Origin: Tritrichomonas musculus | Lineage: Eukaryota > Parabasalia > Tritrichomonadida > Tritrichomonadidae | Assembly (NCBI GenBank): GCA_039105265.1 | Contig: JAPFFF010000016.1 | Coordinates: forward strand, 2,790,001-2,854,000 | Direction of reading: 5' to 3' | DNA length: 64,000 nucleotides | Position numbers and translations under genes: made by a program | The notes under the pieces: generated by a model | Told to the model about the DNA's origin: nothing | Database searches by the model: none | Seen by the model: only the letters and a program-made list of their open reading frames with translations | Part shown: in pieces, positions 18,601 through 25,844 of the stretch | Layout: each line of letters starts with the position of its first letter | Numbering within the stretch: the first letter of the stretch is position 1

Positions 18601-20166
18601 GAATTTGCCATCACATTTATCTACATGTCTGTTGAATCTGTCAATATTGTTATTTCCTTTGTGAATGTATGAACCACAATGAGGACATATATGAATGTTT
18701 GTTAATGCTTCAGCATCAATGATGTACATGATATGAAGTATCTTATCTTTTGAATACAACAGAGCTGAAAATGTTTTGTTTGATTCATCAGTGTTGTGCC
18801 ATTGGTCTTGAATATCATAAATATGTTTCTCTTTGTCATATTCATAGATGTTGACATTGATGTTATGATTCTTGGCTGATTCTTTCATTTCTTCAATCGT
18901 GATTCCTTTGAATGTGTTGATGAATTGATTTGCTGCTTTTGAAGGTTTTGTTGAATAAGTTATTCCGTGTTCTTCACATAATATTTTCTTTGCTGCTGCT
19001 GTTCTGTTGGAGATTTTAAATGTTCGTGTTTCAATAAGTTGCTTATTCAAACAGCAAGCAAGGAAACGATACCAACATAAACAATCATCAACGTTATCCA
19101 TAATGATATATTTATTTTTAATGAACTCTTCTGGTAATCCATCAATCTTACCTGTTATCTTAACGACACGAGAGATTGTAAATGAAACAGACCAAACGAT
19201 ACACAATTTGATGTTTGAAGCAGTGGTTTCATATTCATGAATCTTTGATTCAATATACAGTTTAACTTTATCAATATCTTTATTCTCTCTAACGATTATC
19301 GGTACTGATGATTTATAATTCTTCCATTTGATTTCACTTGCTTCATATGTATATCTTTCGTTTTCATTCTTTGGTGGTATCTCAAATATACCAGTCAATT
19401 GAAAATATATTTTGAACGGTTTCACTTCTTGTTTAAATACTGTTTCAGTCAAATATTCATTGATGTCTTCAATTGATGAAACTCCGTTCTTGTAATATAT
19501 TTTTATCGGTTCTTTACTGTCTTCATCTAATCGTTCAACCTTTTCATTATCATTTGGGAATTGGTCAATGAAATGACTGCATGCTTCAACTGCTTCATCA
19601 AAGTTCTCAGGTTCATTGATTATGAAATATGAGTCATGTTTTGAATGAACACCTTTATAGCCAAACTTTTTGAGGTATTCAATTAATTCAGCATTTTCAT
19701 TGTTGAATCGAATGTCTTCATATCGTTGAGGTTGTTTGTTTGTCTTTGGCGGTAATGGTCTCAATAATATATTTTCAGATTTAATTAATTGAAGGGCTTT
19801 GTTGAGTGCATCATGAGCTATTTTAATGTTGTTCTCGATTTGTTTTTGTTTTAGTTGTTGTTCATCATTTTGTTCTTCTTCTTCAAATTGTTCCTCTTCC
19901 TCCTCTTCTTCTTGTTCTTCTGCTTCTCTTTTCATTCTATTGACGAAAGCTAATATTGTTGTATCATTGATTCTATTACCTTCATGTTCTCTAAAACCGA
20001 ATGAAGTTAGATAATTTTCTAAAATGTTTTTGAAATGTTTAACATCATAATCAGAAGGTTTAGATGTTGATAAGCGAGGTTTTAATTGAAGTTCATTATT
20101 GATATACCTGATTTGTTCAATAACAAATGATTTGGTATCTTTTTGATAGTAATAACGCGAACTCAT
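15604..20166 (-). CDS. POLB: Protein-primed family B DNA polymerase with HNH domain
   Basis: A 1,520-residue replicative polymerase. Order of parts: an acidic, Gln/Glu-rich region near 90-110; a region with DDCLCWYRFLACC (about 365), reminiscent of an OTU-like cysteine motif; a C2HC zinc finger (CPHCGSY to HVDKCDGKF, about 500); exonuclease motifs ITYDFETME (about 565), TVFGFNSSRFDSN, and YNDNDVEMM (about 805); an HNH domain (CHLCGEHF, LDRIDNNKGH, CAECN, about 930-970); and polymerase motifs A DFNSLYPSS (about 1055), B MNGSYGYDGMN (about 1260) and C SVDTDSLYM (about 1355), then LKLKG. The HNH sits between exonuclease and palm, where protein-primed enzymes carry TPR1-like insertions. The start follows ATCATAA, an initiator-like TCATA. 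Confidence 0.95.
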   Translation of the reverse strand: MSSRYYYQKDTKSFVIEQIRYINNELQLKPRLSTSKPSDYDVKHFKNILENYLTSFGFREHEGNRINDTTILAFVNRMKREAEEQEEEEEEEQFEEEEQNDEQQLKQKQIENNIKIAHDALNKALQLIKSENILLRPLPPKTNKQPQRYEDIRFNNENAELIEYLKKFGYKGVHSKHDSYFIINEPENFDEAVEACSHFIDQFPNDNEKVERLDEDSKEPIKIYYKNGVSSIEDINEYLTETVFKQEVKPFKIYFQLTGIFEIPPKNENERYTYEASEIKWKNYKSSVPIIVRENKDIDKVKLYIESKIHEYETTASNIKLCIVWSVSFTISRVVKITGKIDGLPEEFIKNKYIIMDNVDDCLCWYRFLACCLNKQLIETRTFKISNRTAAAKKILCEEHGITYSTKPSKAANQFINTFKGITIEEMKESAKNHNINVNIYEYDKEKHIYDIQDQWHNTDESNKTFSALLYSKDKILHIMYIIDAEALTNIHICPHCGSYIHKGNNNIDRFNRHVDKCDGKFKKDFIPSREALPYCPHILNNPVYLYCLSYELEWKPTIHYITYDFETMEQKIEKKVSDKSVINSRLIPLSVSSCVKLDKGLITKNFDIRTNEFIAKWIDWLFVVGCDVYVDKLNHLKSFIKDKSEDELNKIDTSLKTITVFGFNSSRFDSNLFKEQLIKNHWSIDSGMIGTATSLKQFILKSSKYPIRLRFIDAQAFVAGGTLKQFGIDFGGISNSSKGVFPYEAINNENYNEVLSKNEPFKYEDFYSYLNQKNPLTKADYEEYLIDSKRFATRWDYLLSYNDNDVEMMINPIDNLIQMNAEYKVDLISNLSLSKNASCIKYALAYKDFNPKNDYEIINKSNTFKPTMKWWLNKCDNYRKQDMKHNFCSQKGDSSLQTNQNQRDISKCVSEKDFEAFMKLYESNETGKCHLCGEHFTYNNKPTLDRIDNNKGHQIDNCLLACAECNRLRQRDDDKITRTKIQLKKFCKLHHLPTLITDEKEYYNLRENITGGLSNVLHRVNIRGQTLINKLKYDAVNDRIISYDTSNIVSHVAGIDFNSLYPSSFSSVKHSFNPYHGGIMFMPGSFIKRFDVYDEQGNKNEKVLNTAMNIIQSKKRFDANPEFIFKAEVKLRCPKNKINDLINFPPVFRNINIMNDEQTIGSYMYKYMKDNKLNSADKETRKLTMLLDTCGTFMTFSNYLLWFLIDHGLIVDDIKSLSLYEAHDGFNQFVCEFMKKRQDILSGKAHGNEKFYKISMNGSYGYDGMNSENFNKVRIVDKNKAFQLIASDTYRNGCKLSNDCYLIQSQPHSFKCTTCLQESFWTLDNAKYWYLTFLYDFLYKCIDMNKIHFNSVDTDSLYMSIAGDMNKPIDQLFDYVIKDKSFYDKHIYSFMPNPAINDVYDEKKILGCCVEKFGANQVALCAKCYTIWSDDKTISLKLKGISLKKNNIKSSDYKNVIEKQSIMKGKNINLQLNSQLMSKITVIKNALTAAHSKMLVLSNHCCCPYVNGFTAKDYFIENH

Positions 20167-20258
20167 TTATGATATTATTAAAAAATCAAATTATTTGAAA
20201 TTTGAAAAAATGTTAAATCAAAAAATAAAAAATATTTCGAGTTTTTTATTTCATTGAA
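20167..20258. promoter_or_regulatory. Divergent promoter region, PolB / 116-aa gene
   Basis: A 92-bp AT-only-like spacer between divergent starts. Leftward it reads ATCATAAATG into PolB. Rightward it reads TTTTTTATTTCATTGAAATG into the next gene. Both ends carry a TCAT(A/T) initiator-like site a few bases before ATG. Confidence 0.5.
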
Positions 20259-20609
20259 ATGTCTGAGTTAAGAGAAATAATAAAACACATTGAAGAAATA
20301 CATAAATTACTTTTGATATTAGAATCAAAACAAGAAGTAAGTGAAGAAGAAGAAACAAATGAAGAAGCAAATACAGAAGCAAACCATAAAAGAACGCGTT
20401 CAATATTCAATTCATCAAAGTTCTTGAACAAGGATGAACGTGAAAAAGTTATACAATTTTTGGATGATAAAGTAATGAATGATATAAATAAGTTGCCAGG
20501 ACATAAAAGGTGTTCATATACACAAAACTTATTGAAGGAAAAATTGAAGTTAAATGTATCATCATATATGATTAATAGATTATTGGCATTTAAGAACAAC
20601 AAAGAATAA
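20259..20609 (+). CDS. Small protein with helical C-terminus, 116 aa
   Basis: An N-terminal helix (ELREIIKHIEEIHKLLLILE) suggests a coiled coil, followed by a very acidic stretch (SEEEETNEEANTEAN) and a compact C-terminal domain of about 65 residues (FLNKDEREKVIQFLDDKV, then GHKRCSYTQNLLKEKLKL). The last part resembles a winged-helix or HTH-like DNA-binding fold. It is divergent from PolB, with a 92-bp promoter region between. No family recognised; a role in replication or regulation would fit the location but is a guess. Confidence 0.65.
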   Translation: MSELREIIKHIEEIHKLLLILESKQEVSEEEETNEEANTEANHKRTRSIFNSSKFLNKDEREKVIQFLDDKVMNDINKLPGHKRCSYTQNLLKEKLKLNVSSYMINRLLAFKNNKE

Positions 20610-20630
20610 AAATATCATTTAATTAATTTG

Positions 20631-20640
20631 TTTATTTTTG
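20631..20640 (+). promoter_or_regulatory. TTTATTTTTG box before 81-aa gene
   Basis: An exact TTTATTTTTG seven bases before the ATG at 20648; part of the shared promoter series of this element. Confidence 0.6.
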
Positions 20641-20647
20641 GTTTAAA

Positions 20648-20893
20648 ATGAATAGTGCAATTAAAGGTTTGAGTTGTGATACATCAGCTTTACACGCTCA
20701 GTTTCGAATAGTTAAAGACAAGATATTCAATGAATGTATGAATTCTGAAGATGATGCATTAAACGGAAAGTTTGATAAGATGATTCACATATTGTCGATA
20801 TATAAACAACTATTTAATGATATTGAATCGATTAAAATACAAATAAGAGCTATTGATGAACGTATCAAATCAGCTGAACAAATGACTTTGTAA
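20648..20893 (+). CDS. Small helical protein, 81 aa
   Basis: Almost entirely helical by appearance, with two heptad-like stretches (FDKMIHILSIYKQLFNDIE and IKIQIRAIDERIKSAEQM). It has its own TTTATTTTTG box and is separated from the genes on both sides by short AT-rich gaps. No family recognised. It is plausible as a real gene because of the promoter box and co-directional neighbours. Confidence 0.6.
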   Translation: MNSAIKGLSCDTSALHAQFRIVKDKIFNECMNSEDDALNGKFDKMIHILSIYKQLFNDIESIKIQIRAIDERIKSAEQMTL

Positions 20894-20926
20894 ATGAATC
20901 ATTGAATGACTCATCATTAATGTTGT

Positions 20927-20936
20927 TTTATTTTTG
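20927..20936 (+). promoter_or_regulatory. TTTATTTTTG box before second HNH gene
   Basis: TTTATTTTTG followed 21 bases later by TTTTCATTAAAATG. The TCATT initiator-like site lies five bases before the start codon at 20964. This supports 20964 over the upstream in-frame TTG at 20934. Confidence 0.6.
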
Positions 20937-20963
20937 ATTTTAATTTTTTTTATTTTCATTAAA

Positions 20964-21566
20964 ATGAGTCAACCAGTTGAACAAGCTAACAATGAAAACA
21001 CTAATGATGAAGCTGAATTTGAACCGTTAAAAGGATTTGAAAATGATTATGAAATTCAAACAACTTATCCATATAACATAAGGAAGAAGAAAACAGGAAG
21101 GATATTGAAAGAAAGTGATAGAGGACATGGTTATATTCAAGTTCATTTGAATTTAATATCATATAACAAACATATATTAATTGCAAAACAATTTATACCA
21201 AATCCTGATAATCTACCAGAAGTAGACCACATTAATCATGATAGAAGTGATTATCATTTATCCAATCTTCGTTGGTGCACTCATATAACAAACATGAGAA
21301 ATCTTTCTATTCATAAGAATATTCCAATTGAATATGTTGATTCAATATCAGATGATGCAACAGTTATTGATGAATACAATAATCATGAATTCACTGATTA
21401 TTATTTTGATGACGATAACTTTTATTATTATAATGGTGTGAAATATAAAAAGCTTAGAGTTAATGAAAATAAATATGGTAGTAAATTTGTTGTAATGGTA
21501 TCAAATGAACACAAATTTGTTCGAATTTATATATCAATATTTAAACGTTCATATGGTTTGATGTAG
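20964..21566 (+). CDS. NUMOD4/HNH homing-type endonuclease, 200 aa
   Basis: A paralogue of the enzyme at 14910-15548. Both begin MSQP(V/T)EQ and share EAEFEPLKGFE(N/S)DYEIQTT, a NUMOD4 motif (residues about 19-50), the HNH core (YNKHILIAKQFIPNPDNLPE, VDHINHDRSDYHLSNLRW) and a Tyr/Asp-rich tail. The start was chosen by the paralogue's N-terminus and the promoter box. The two copies flank the polymerase gene region on opposite strands and differ in many residues, so the duplication is older than the present insertion. The target site is unknown. Confidence 0.85.
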   Translation: MSQPVEQANNENTNDEAEFEPLKGFENDYEIQTTYPYNIRKKKTGRILKESDRGHGYIQVHLNLISYNKHILIAKQFIPNPDNLPEVDHINHDRSDYHLSNLRWCTHITNMRNLSIHKNIPIEYVDSISDDATVIDEYNNHEFTDYYFDDDNFYYYNGVKYKKLRVNENKYGSKFVVMVSNEHKFVRIYISIFKRSYGLM

Positions 21567-21590
21567 TTAATGAATCATTAATGTATTGGT

Positions 21591-21600
21591 TTTATTTTTA
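21591..21600 (+). promoter_or_regulatory. TTTATTTTTA box before 189-aa gene
   Basis: A one-base variant (TTTATTTTTA) 21 bases before the ATG at 21622. It overlaps the in-frame TTG-initiated extension, which argues that translation starts at 21622. Confidence 0.5.
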
Positions 21601-21621
21601 CCTAAAACGAATAACTTTAAT

Positions 21622-22191
21622 ATGAATAAAGCTCGTATATTAAGTAGCGAGAACGATGCATCAGTTAAGCAGGAACAATCAACCAGTATTAATATAAACA
21701 TCAAACCAAAGCAACCACAACCAGTTGAATATCCATCAGTTCAACCATTACCACAATCATCTCAAGCCACAAATTTTACTATACCTCAGATGAGTGGAGT
21801 ATATCAATCACAGCATCCAACAAACAACGTTTCCCTAGAAAGAGGTATCAGTGATATTGGAGCTGATATAACAGAACTTGAAACCAAAAACAAATTCCTT
21901 GAGATATTATTATCCATCTATGAAACCAATCCAATAAAAGTCAATGATTTATTGATTTGTCATTCAAATACATTAATGGAACTCATCAAATTACTAACAC
22001 AAGCAGATAAAGTTGAATTGATTGTCAATGATGATTGTGCGTGTAATGGTTGCGTTTCTCGTTCCAAATATCTTTTAATTGATAGGATATTGGTGTACAA
22101 AAATAATGAATCAAATGACTTGAAATACAAATATAATAGCATTTATACCGAACTCATTAGACACAACATTTCATTAAAAACATGTATTTAA
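21622..22191 (+). CDS. Unknown protein with Pro/Gln-rich N-terminus, 189 aa
   Basis: Residues 1-80 are low-complexity (KPKQPQPVEYPSVQPLP). The C-terminal half is compact, with helices (ELETKNKFLEILLSIYE, HSNTLMELIKLLTQ) and a cysteine cluster DDCACNGC, followed by RSKYLLIDRILVYKNN. Three close cysteines could bind metal or form disulfides. The start codon was set by the promoter box. Co-directional with the small membrane protein and ATPase genes that follow, it may belong to the packaging/morphogenesis cluster; otherwise unassigned. Confidence 0.65.
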   Translation: MNKARILSSENDASVKQEQSTSININIKPKQPQPVEYPSVQPLPQSSQATNFTIPQMSGVYQSQHPTNNVSLERGISDIGADITELETKNKFLEILLSIYETNPIKVNDLLICHSNTLMELIKLLTQADKVELIVNDDCACNGCVSRSKYLLIDRILVYKNNESNDLKYKYNSIYTELIRHNISLKTCI

Positions 22192-22201
22192 AAACTAATA
22201 A

Positions 22202-22333
22202 ATGATATATGAAATATTAGTTGTTTCATTATTAACAGGTTTATTTTTAGTGAAGATTGTTGAAGTATCTTTAATGATGCCTGACAAAGAACCAGAACTC
22301 AGTGAAGAGATAAGAACAAAAATGTATTCATGA
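22202..22333 (+). CDS. Small single-pass membrane protein, 43 aa
   Basis: A short open frame starting MIYEILVVSLLTGLFLVKIV, that is, one hydrophobic helix of about 18 residues near the N-terminus, followed by a charged tail (PDKEPELSEEIRTKMYS). It fills the gap between the 189-residue gene and the ATPase, in the same orientation, 24 bases before the ATPase start. Small transmembrane proteins beside the packaging ATPase are known in PRD1- and adenovirus-like lineages, so this is a credible gene although no homologue can be named. Confidence 0.55.
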   Translation: MIYEILVVSLLTGLFLVKIVEVSLMMPDKEPELSEEIRTKMYS

Positions 22334-22357
22334 AGAGCTTTAACGAAAACTAAAGAA

Positions 22358-23302
22358 ATGAAAGGTTTCATGAAACCCACTCAGTTTAATTACAAAGAGA
22401 TTTTATTCTCTAGTGGTTCTGATTATGATGATGACCAAATGAGTTTTGCATTTGAATATGAATCATTCAAGCCAACTGTTAATGAAACAACATTTAATAT
22501 TGATGATGAGATGAATAAAGCATATCAACGCAATGAATCAAAAATAAAGAATGAATCAATCAGACCAATCGCAAACGGTATTTATTCATATTACAATTCA
22601 TTGAACATACTCGTTGGTCAGCAAGGTAAAGGAAAGAGTCATATAATGCTACGAGATGTTATTCAAATGTCTCGAATGAAGAACGCTGGCTTTCATTTAA
22701 TTGTTTATGTATCACGAAACGGAACAATCAATGATGCAACATTCGAAAGCCAACGCGAATTGATACAGCTACCAATAAAAACTGTTGCTGACAGCAATGC
22801 TGAAGAATATCTTAAACAGCTTGATTTATATAAAGAATTGTATAACAAATATTCATCAACACCAAAAATAGTAATCGAAGGGACGGAGTCCCCTTTTGCG
22901 AAGCAAAATGAAAAGAAGTTAAACGATATGTTTGAGTTTCTTCATATCAATAAACTAGGTCAACCAAATAAACCACTAAATACTATCATTCTTTGTGAAG
23001 ACTTCTTGAAATCGAAACTAATTAAATCATCCTATTTTATCAATACCATCAGTCAGCTTCGACATAAGAATCTAATCATATTCGTTAACATCCAGTTCTT
23101 CAAAGCTTTAACAACAGAATGGAAAAATAATGCAACATCATTCTTCATCTTTAGTGGTTATTCACGACAGAAACTCGGCTACATATATCAACAAGTTCCA
23201 TTTCCAATAGATTTCGAAGAGCTATGGAATCGATACAGAACAATGAAAGCACATCAATTCGTTTTAATCAATGTTCGAACTAATAACCTTTCATTCATCT
23301 AA
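22358..23302 (+). CDS. ATP: FtsK/A32-like DNA packaging ATPase (ATP)
   Basis: A 314-residue P-loop ATPase. Walker A is GQQGKGKS (about residues 87-94), and Walker B is IILCED (about 210-215), followed by a conserved Ser/Asn-rich helix and FFIFSGYSRQKLGYIYQQ. Length and motif spacing match the genome-packaging ATPases of Mavericks and related capsid-bearing elements, which pump DNA into the procapsid. Residues about 174-187 (EGTESPFAKQNEKK) are encoded by a GC-richer double hairpin that looks like an in-frame insertion. The gene overlaps the convergent gene 23291-23755 by 12 bases. Confidence 0.92.
   Translation: MKGFMKPTQFNYKEILFSSGSDYDDDQMSFAFEYESFKPTVNETTFNIDDEMNKAYQRNESKIKNESIRPIANGIYSYYNSLNILVGQQGKGKSHIMLRDVIQMSRMKNAGFHLIVYVSRNGTINDATFESQRELIQLPIKTVADSNAEEYLKQLDLYKELYNKYSSTPKIVIEGTESPFAKQNEKKLNDMFEFLHINKLGQPNKPLNTIILCEDFLKSKLIKSSYFINTISQLRHKNLIIFVNIQFFKALTTEWKNNATSFFIFSGYSRQKLGYIYQQVPFPIDFEELWNRYRTMKAHQFVLINVRTNNLSFI
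22877..22912. repeat. Double-hairpin element inside the ATPase gene
   Basis: GGGAC-GGA-GTCCC followed by TTTTGC-GAA-GCAAAA. In reverse orientation it resembles 6891-6926, with the same two stems in the same order. It lies in the reading frame and adds about 12 residues in a surface-like position between the Walker motifs. Confidence 0.6.
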
Positions 23303-23755
23303 TACAATTTGTTGTTGAACACCAACAAACAGCTGTGGTGTATTGATATTATATTTTTGTCTCATTTGTTCAATCAATTCCTTTGTTTTCTTATCTGTTG
23401 CTTTCCTTATGCTGTAATTATAATACTTATATTCTTTGAATGATTGTTCTTCACTTGAACCTTCAACGAAGAATTCAATGGATGTTGTTGATATTCTTCT
23501 TCTAACATTTGATGTAAGTGTTATGTATTCAAGACCGAGTTCAACAATCTTATCATGATAGAATCGTTTGAATTCATTCTCTTTGTTCTTCAATGATATG
23601 TACATCACTTTAGCTTTATATGTAGCCTTTCCACTTGGTATTGGATATCTATCACACAATATTGAGAAATCACATTGTTTAAACTTCTCTGTTTCATCCA
23701 GCATATCAATCAATGAATTGATGTAATCATAAACCTTTGGTGTTGACATTTTCAT
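23291..23755 (-). CDS. Unknown protein, 154 aa
   Basis: An alpha/beta-looking protein with no recognised domain: an N-terminal helical stretch (VYDYINSLIDMLDETEKF), a basic beta-like middle (SGKATYKAKVMYISLKN, NVRRRISTTSIEFFVEG) and a C-terminal helix. It is preceded on the minus strand by TTTATTTTTATTTTTAATTAA, containing the shared promoter box. It is the last gene before the repeat-rich region at the right end of the element. Length and a helix-beta-helix layout could fit a DNA-binding protein, but this is speculative. Confidence 0.65.
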   Translation of the reverse strand: MKMSTPKVYDYINSLIDMLDETEKFKQCDFSILCDRYPIPSGKATYKAKVMYISLKNKENEFKRFYHDKIVELGLEYITLTSNVRRRISTTSIEFFVEGSSEEQSFKEYKYYNYSIRKATDKKTKELIEQMRQKYNINTPQLFVGVQQQIVLDE

Positions 23756-23802
23756 TTAATTAAAAATAAAAATAAATTTAATGATATGTATCATATGAAA
23801 CA

Positions 23803-24010
23803 ATTAGTATCACATGAGGAAATAGGTATCACATGAGATAAAAGGTATCACATGAGGAAAAAGGTAGCTTATGAGGAAAAAGGTAGCTTATGAGGAAAAA
23901 GGTAGCTTATGAGGAAAAAGGTAGCTTATGAGGAAAAAGGTAGCTTATGAGGAAAAAGGTAGCTTATGAGGAAAAAGGTATCACTCTAAATAAAAGGTAT
24001 CACATGAGTC
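23803..24010. repeat. 19-bp minisatellite
   Basis: Tandem units of two kinds, GAGGAAAAAGGTAGCTTAT (six near-exact copies, 23863-23975) and flanking variants with GGTATCACATGAG. It lies in the non-coding right part of the inner element. Confidence 0.85.
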
Positions 24011-24523
24011 ATCAACAAGATATTCAACAATAACAACAAGATTTTCAACAACAACATGGTTCTTCAACAACAAGATTTTTCAACAACAACATGGTTCTTC
24101 AACAACAAGATTTTTCAACAACAACATGGTTCTTCAACAACAAGATTTTTCAACAACAACATGGTTCTTCAACAACAACAAGATTTTTCAACAACAACAA
24201 CAAGATTTTTCAACAACAACAACAAGGTTCTTCAACAACAACAAGGTTCTTCAACAACAACAAGGTTTTTCAACAACAACATGGTTCTTCAACAACAACA
24301 TGGTTCTTCAACAACAACATGGTTCTTCAACAACAAGATTTTTCAACAACAACATGGTTCTTCAACAACAACATGGTTCTTCAACAACAACAAGGTTTTT
24401 CAACAACAACAAGGTTTTTCAACAACAACATGGTTCTTCAACAACAACATGGTTCTTCAACAACAACAAGGTTTTTCAACAACAACATGGTTCTTCAACA
24501 ACAACATGGTTCTTTATAAATAA
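24011..24523. repeat. CAA-rich minisatellite, open in all three forward frames
   Basis: About 500 bp of 17-20-bp units built on (CAA)n followed by ATGGTTCTT, AGATTTTT, AGGTTCTT or AGGTTTTT. Three overlapping forward frames stay open because the repeat contains no stop in any frame. I treat these as repeat artefacts, not genes, because no non-repeat domain is attached and no promoter box precedes them. Confidence 0.85.
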
Positions 24524-24536
24524 AATTTTTTTTTCC

Positions 24537-24660
24537 TAACCAGCTAGCTTTTCAGGCGTTCGACAACGTTTCTGATGACCTTTAGCATTCTCATTGACTA
24601 CCAGAACTGGCTACGTTCCAGCTTGTCTCGATGTCGTTTCGGTCTCGCCCCGATTTCAGA
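24537..24660. other. Unexplained GC-richer island
   Basis: About 120 bp of near-balanced composition within DNA that is otherwise strongly AT-rich. It contains short palindromes (CCAGAACTGG, GCTAGC) and a GTTCGACAAC string resembling a Pol III B box, but no long open frame. It lies between the minisatellites and the right TIR. It could be a structured RNA or a replication or packaging site; nothing in the sequence decides. Confidence 0.4.
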
Positions 24661-24794
24661 ATTAAATAATAATAATATTTTTTATCTTTGCTATATACAA
24701 ATATTTTTTAAAAATAATTTTTTATTTTCGCAAATTCTAAAAACAATATAAAACAAGTATAAATATATTAGGAATAATAAATAAACACAAACTG

Positions 24795-25838
24795 CATCAG
24801 CTTGAGAATGAATTAAATGAACTGTCTAATAAATGAACATCAATTGATGGTAATCATTAAATGAGTTCATATTATTTTTGTTCATTAGTCGTGTTGACGG
24901 CGGGCTTTAGCCTGACGGAAACCGACTGATATATACTACTAAAACATAAAACAAAAATAAAACATTAATTAAAGCAATTCATTTATGTTTCAGTAAAGAA
25001 AGAACGCTTAATACCAAGATGTGGACGGCTTCCATAATACAACCAATCATTAAAATAAACTTCATATTCCTTACCTTCATATAAATATCTTAATTTAGTC
25101 TTTTGGTTCTTGTATTCAGTTAATAGAATACAACCTGCATCTTTAAATACTTTCCTCACATAATTTGGTGTGTATCGAATGCATTTCGCTTTGTGTGGTC
25201 TGTGTCCTGCATTCCATTTAGTTGGTCTTGTTTTGTATTCAAATCCTTCAAACAAATAAAACACATCAGCATTTGCAGTAGTATATTTAGAAATCAATTC
25301 ACAACCTTCAGCCTTCATCGATTCTCTCAATGCATCCTCTTTCTTTTGTCTCTCTTCTTCATGTTTCTTTGCTTTATCTTCAACAGGTCCTTCAGCAGTA
25401 ATGTTCCTAACTTTCGAAAAGCTATTGTGCGGGCATCTATAAAATGCATCAACAAACGCTTTCATTACTCTCTTGGGGTTCTTCTTAAAATAAAACTTAA
25501 CTTGTCCGTAAACAGTCATGTCATTAGGGTATTCATACACTAAAGCATCATATTTATTAAAGAATTCATCAAATTGCTCCTTTGTTGCTTTCACATAAAA
25601 CTTGCTTTCACTCTTAGGTACATCATTATCAAGTTCATTATATTTAATATCAATTGTATCCTTCAAAAATTGTTCAATCGATGTGGTGCAGGGTCTCATT
25701 TCATTAAAGATAAAAAATAAAAATAATTTCAGAAGTTGGGTAAATGCAGGAGTTTGATAATGGATGTTTAGATTAACGGTTGCCACCTTGCAGTAGTTTG
25801 GTTATCTCACCCCACATTGTCAACACCCATATACTACT
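24795..25838 (-). repeat. Inner Maverick right terminal inverted repeat
   Basis: A 1,044-bp reverse-complement match of 2671-3714, ending in ATATACTACT against the target duplication. The inner edge carries only the last codons of the gene whose full copy is at 3673-3900. Confidence 0.95.
24983..25699 (-). CDS. TIR-encoded repeat-domain protein, copy 2 (238 aa)
   Basis: The mirror copy of the gene at 2810-3526, with an identical predicted protein, two GC(E/I)L modules and the same upstream promoter-like sequence. The two genes are transcribed inward from opposite ends. Identity is expected because the TIRs are homogenised during protein-primed replication or repair. Confidence 0.75.
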   Translation of the reverse strand: MRPCTTSIEQFLKDTIDIKYNELDNDVPKSESKFYVKATKEQFDEFFNKYDALVYEYPNDMTVYGQVKFYFKKNPKRVMKAFVDAFYRCPHNSFSKVRNITAEGPVEDKAKKHEEERQKKEDALRESMKAEGCELISKYTTANADVFYLFEGFEYKTRPTKWNAGHRPHKAKCIRYTPNYVRKVFKDAGCILLTEYKNQKTKLRYLYEGKEYEVYFNDWLYYGSRPHLGIKRSFFTET

Positions 25839-25844
25839 TACCTG
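25839..25844. repeat. Target site duplication, right copy (TACCTG)
   Basis: Six bases identical to 2665-2670, directly after the right terminus ATATACTACT. Confidence 0.93.

Larger units (their letters stand above)
2671..25838. mobile_element. Inner Maverick/Polinton element, looks whole
   Basis: A 23,168-bp Maverick/Polinton flanked by a 6-bp target duplication (TACCTG) and bounded by 1,044-bp terminal inverted repeats that start with AGTAGTATAT. It carries the family's defining parts: integrase, protein-primed PolB, packaging ATPase and major capsid protein. It also has HNH endonucleases, a fibre-like protein and small unknown proteins on both strands. I see no break in it. The two copies of the gene inside the repeats translate identically and the stretches I compared by eye match base for base, so the insertion looks very recent. 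I did not recognise an adenovirus-type cysteine protease; it may be one of the unknown genes or this lineage may not carry one. The element sits inside the polymerase gene of an older relative. Confidence 0.93.

Noticed and set aside
24056-24539. Three overlapping Gln/Asn/Thr-rich open frames
   Set aside because: They are the three forward readings of one CAA-type minisatellite, start at repeat-internal ATGs, and have no non-repeat domain or promoter box.
24537-24660. tRNA in the GC-rich island
   Set aside because: A B-box-like string is present, but no acceptor stem, anticodon arm or proper A-box spacing can be drawn.
2671-25838. Adenain-like cysteine protease in the inner element
   Set aside because: I looked for His, Asp/Glu, Gln and Cys motifs among the unknown proteins and found no convincing candidate.
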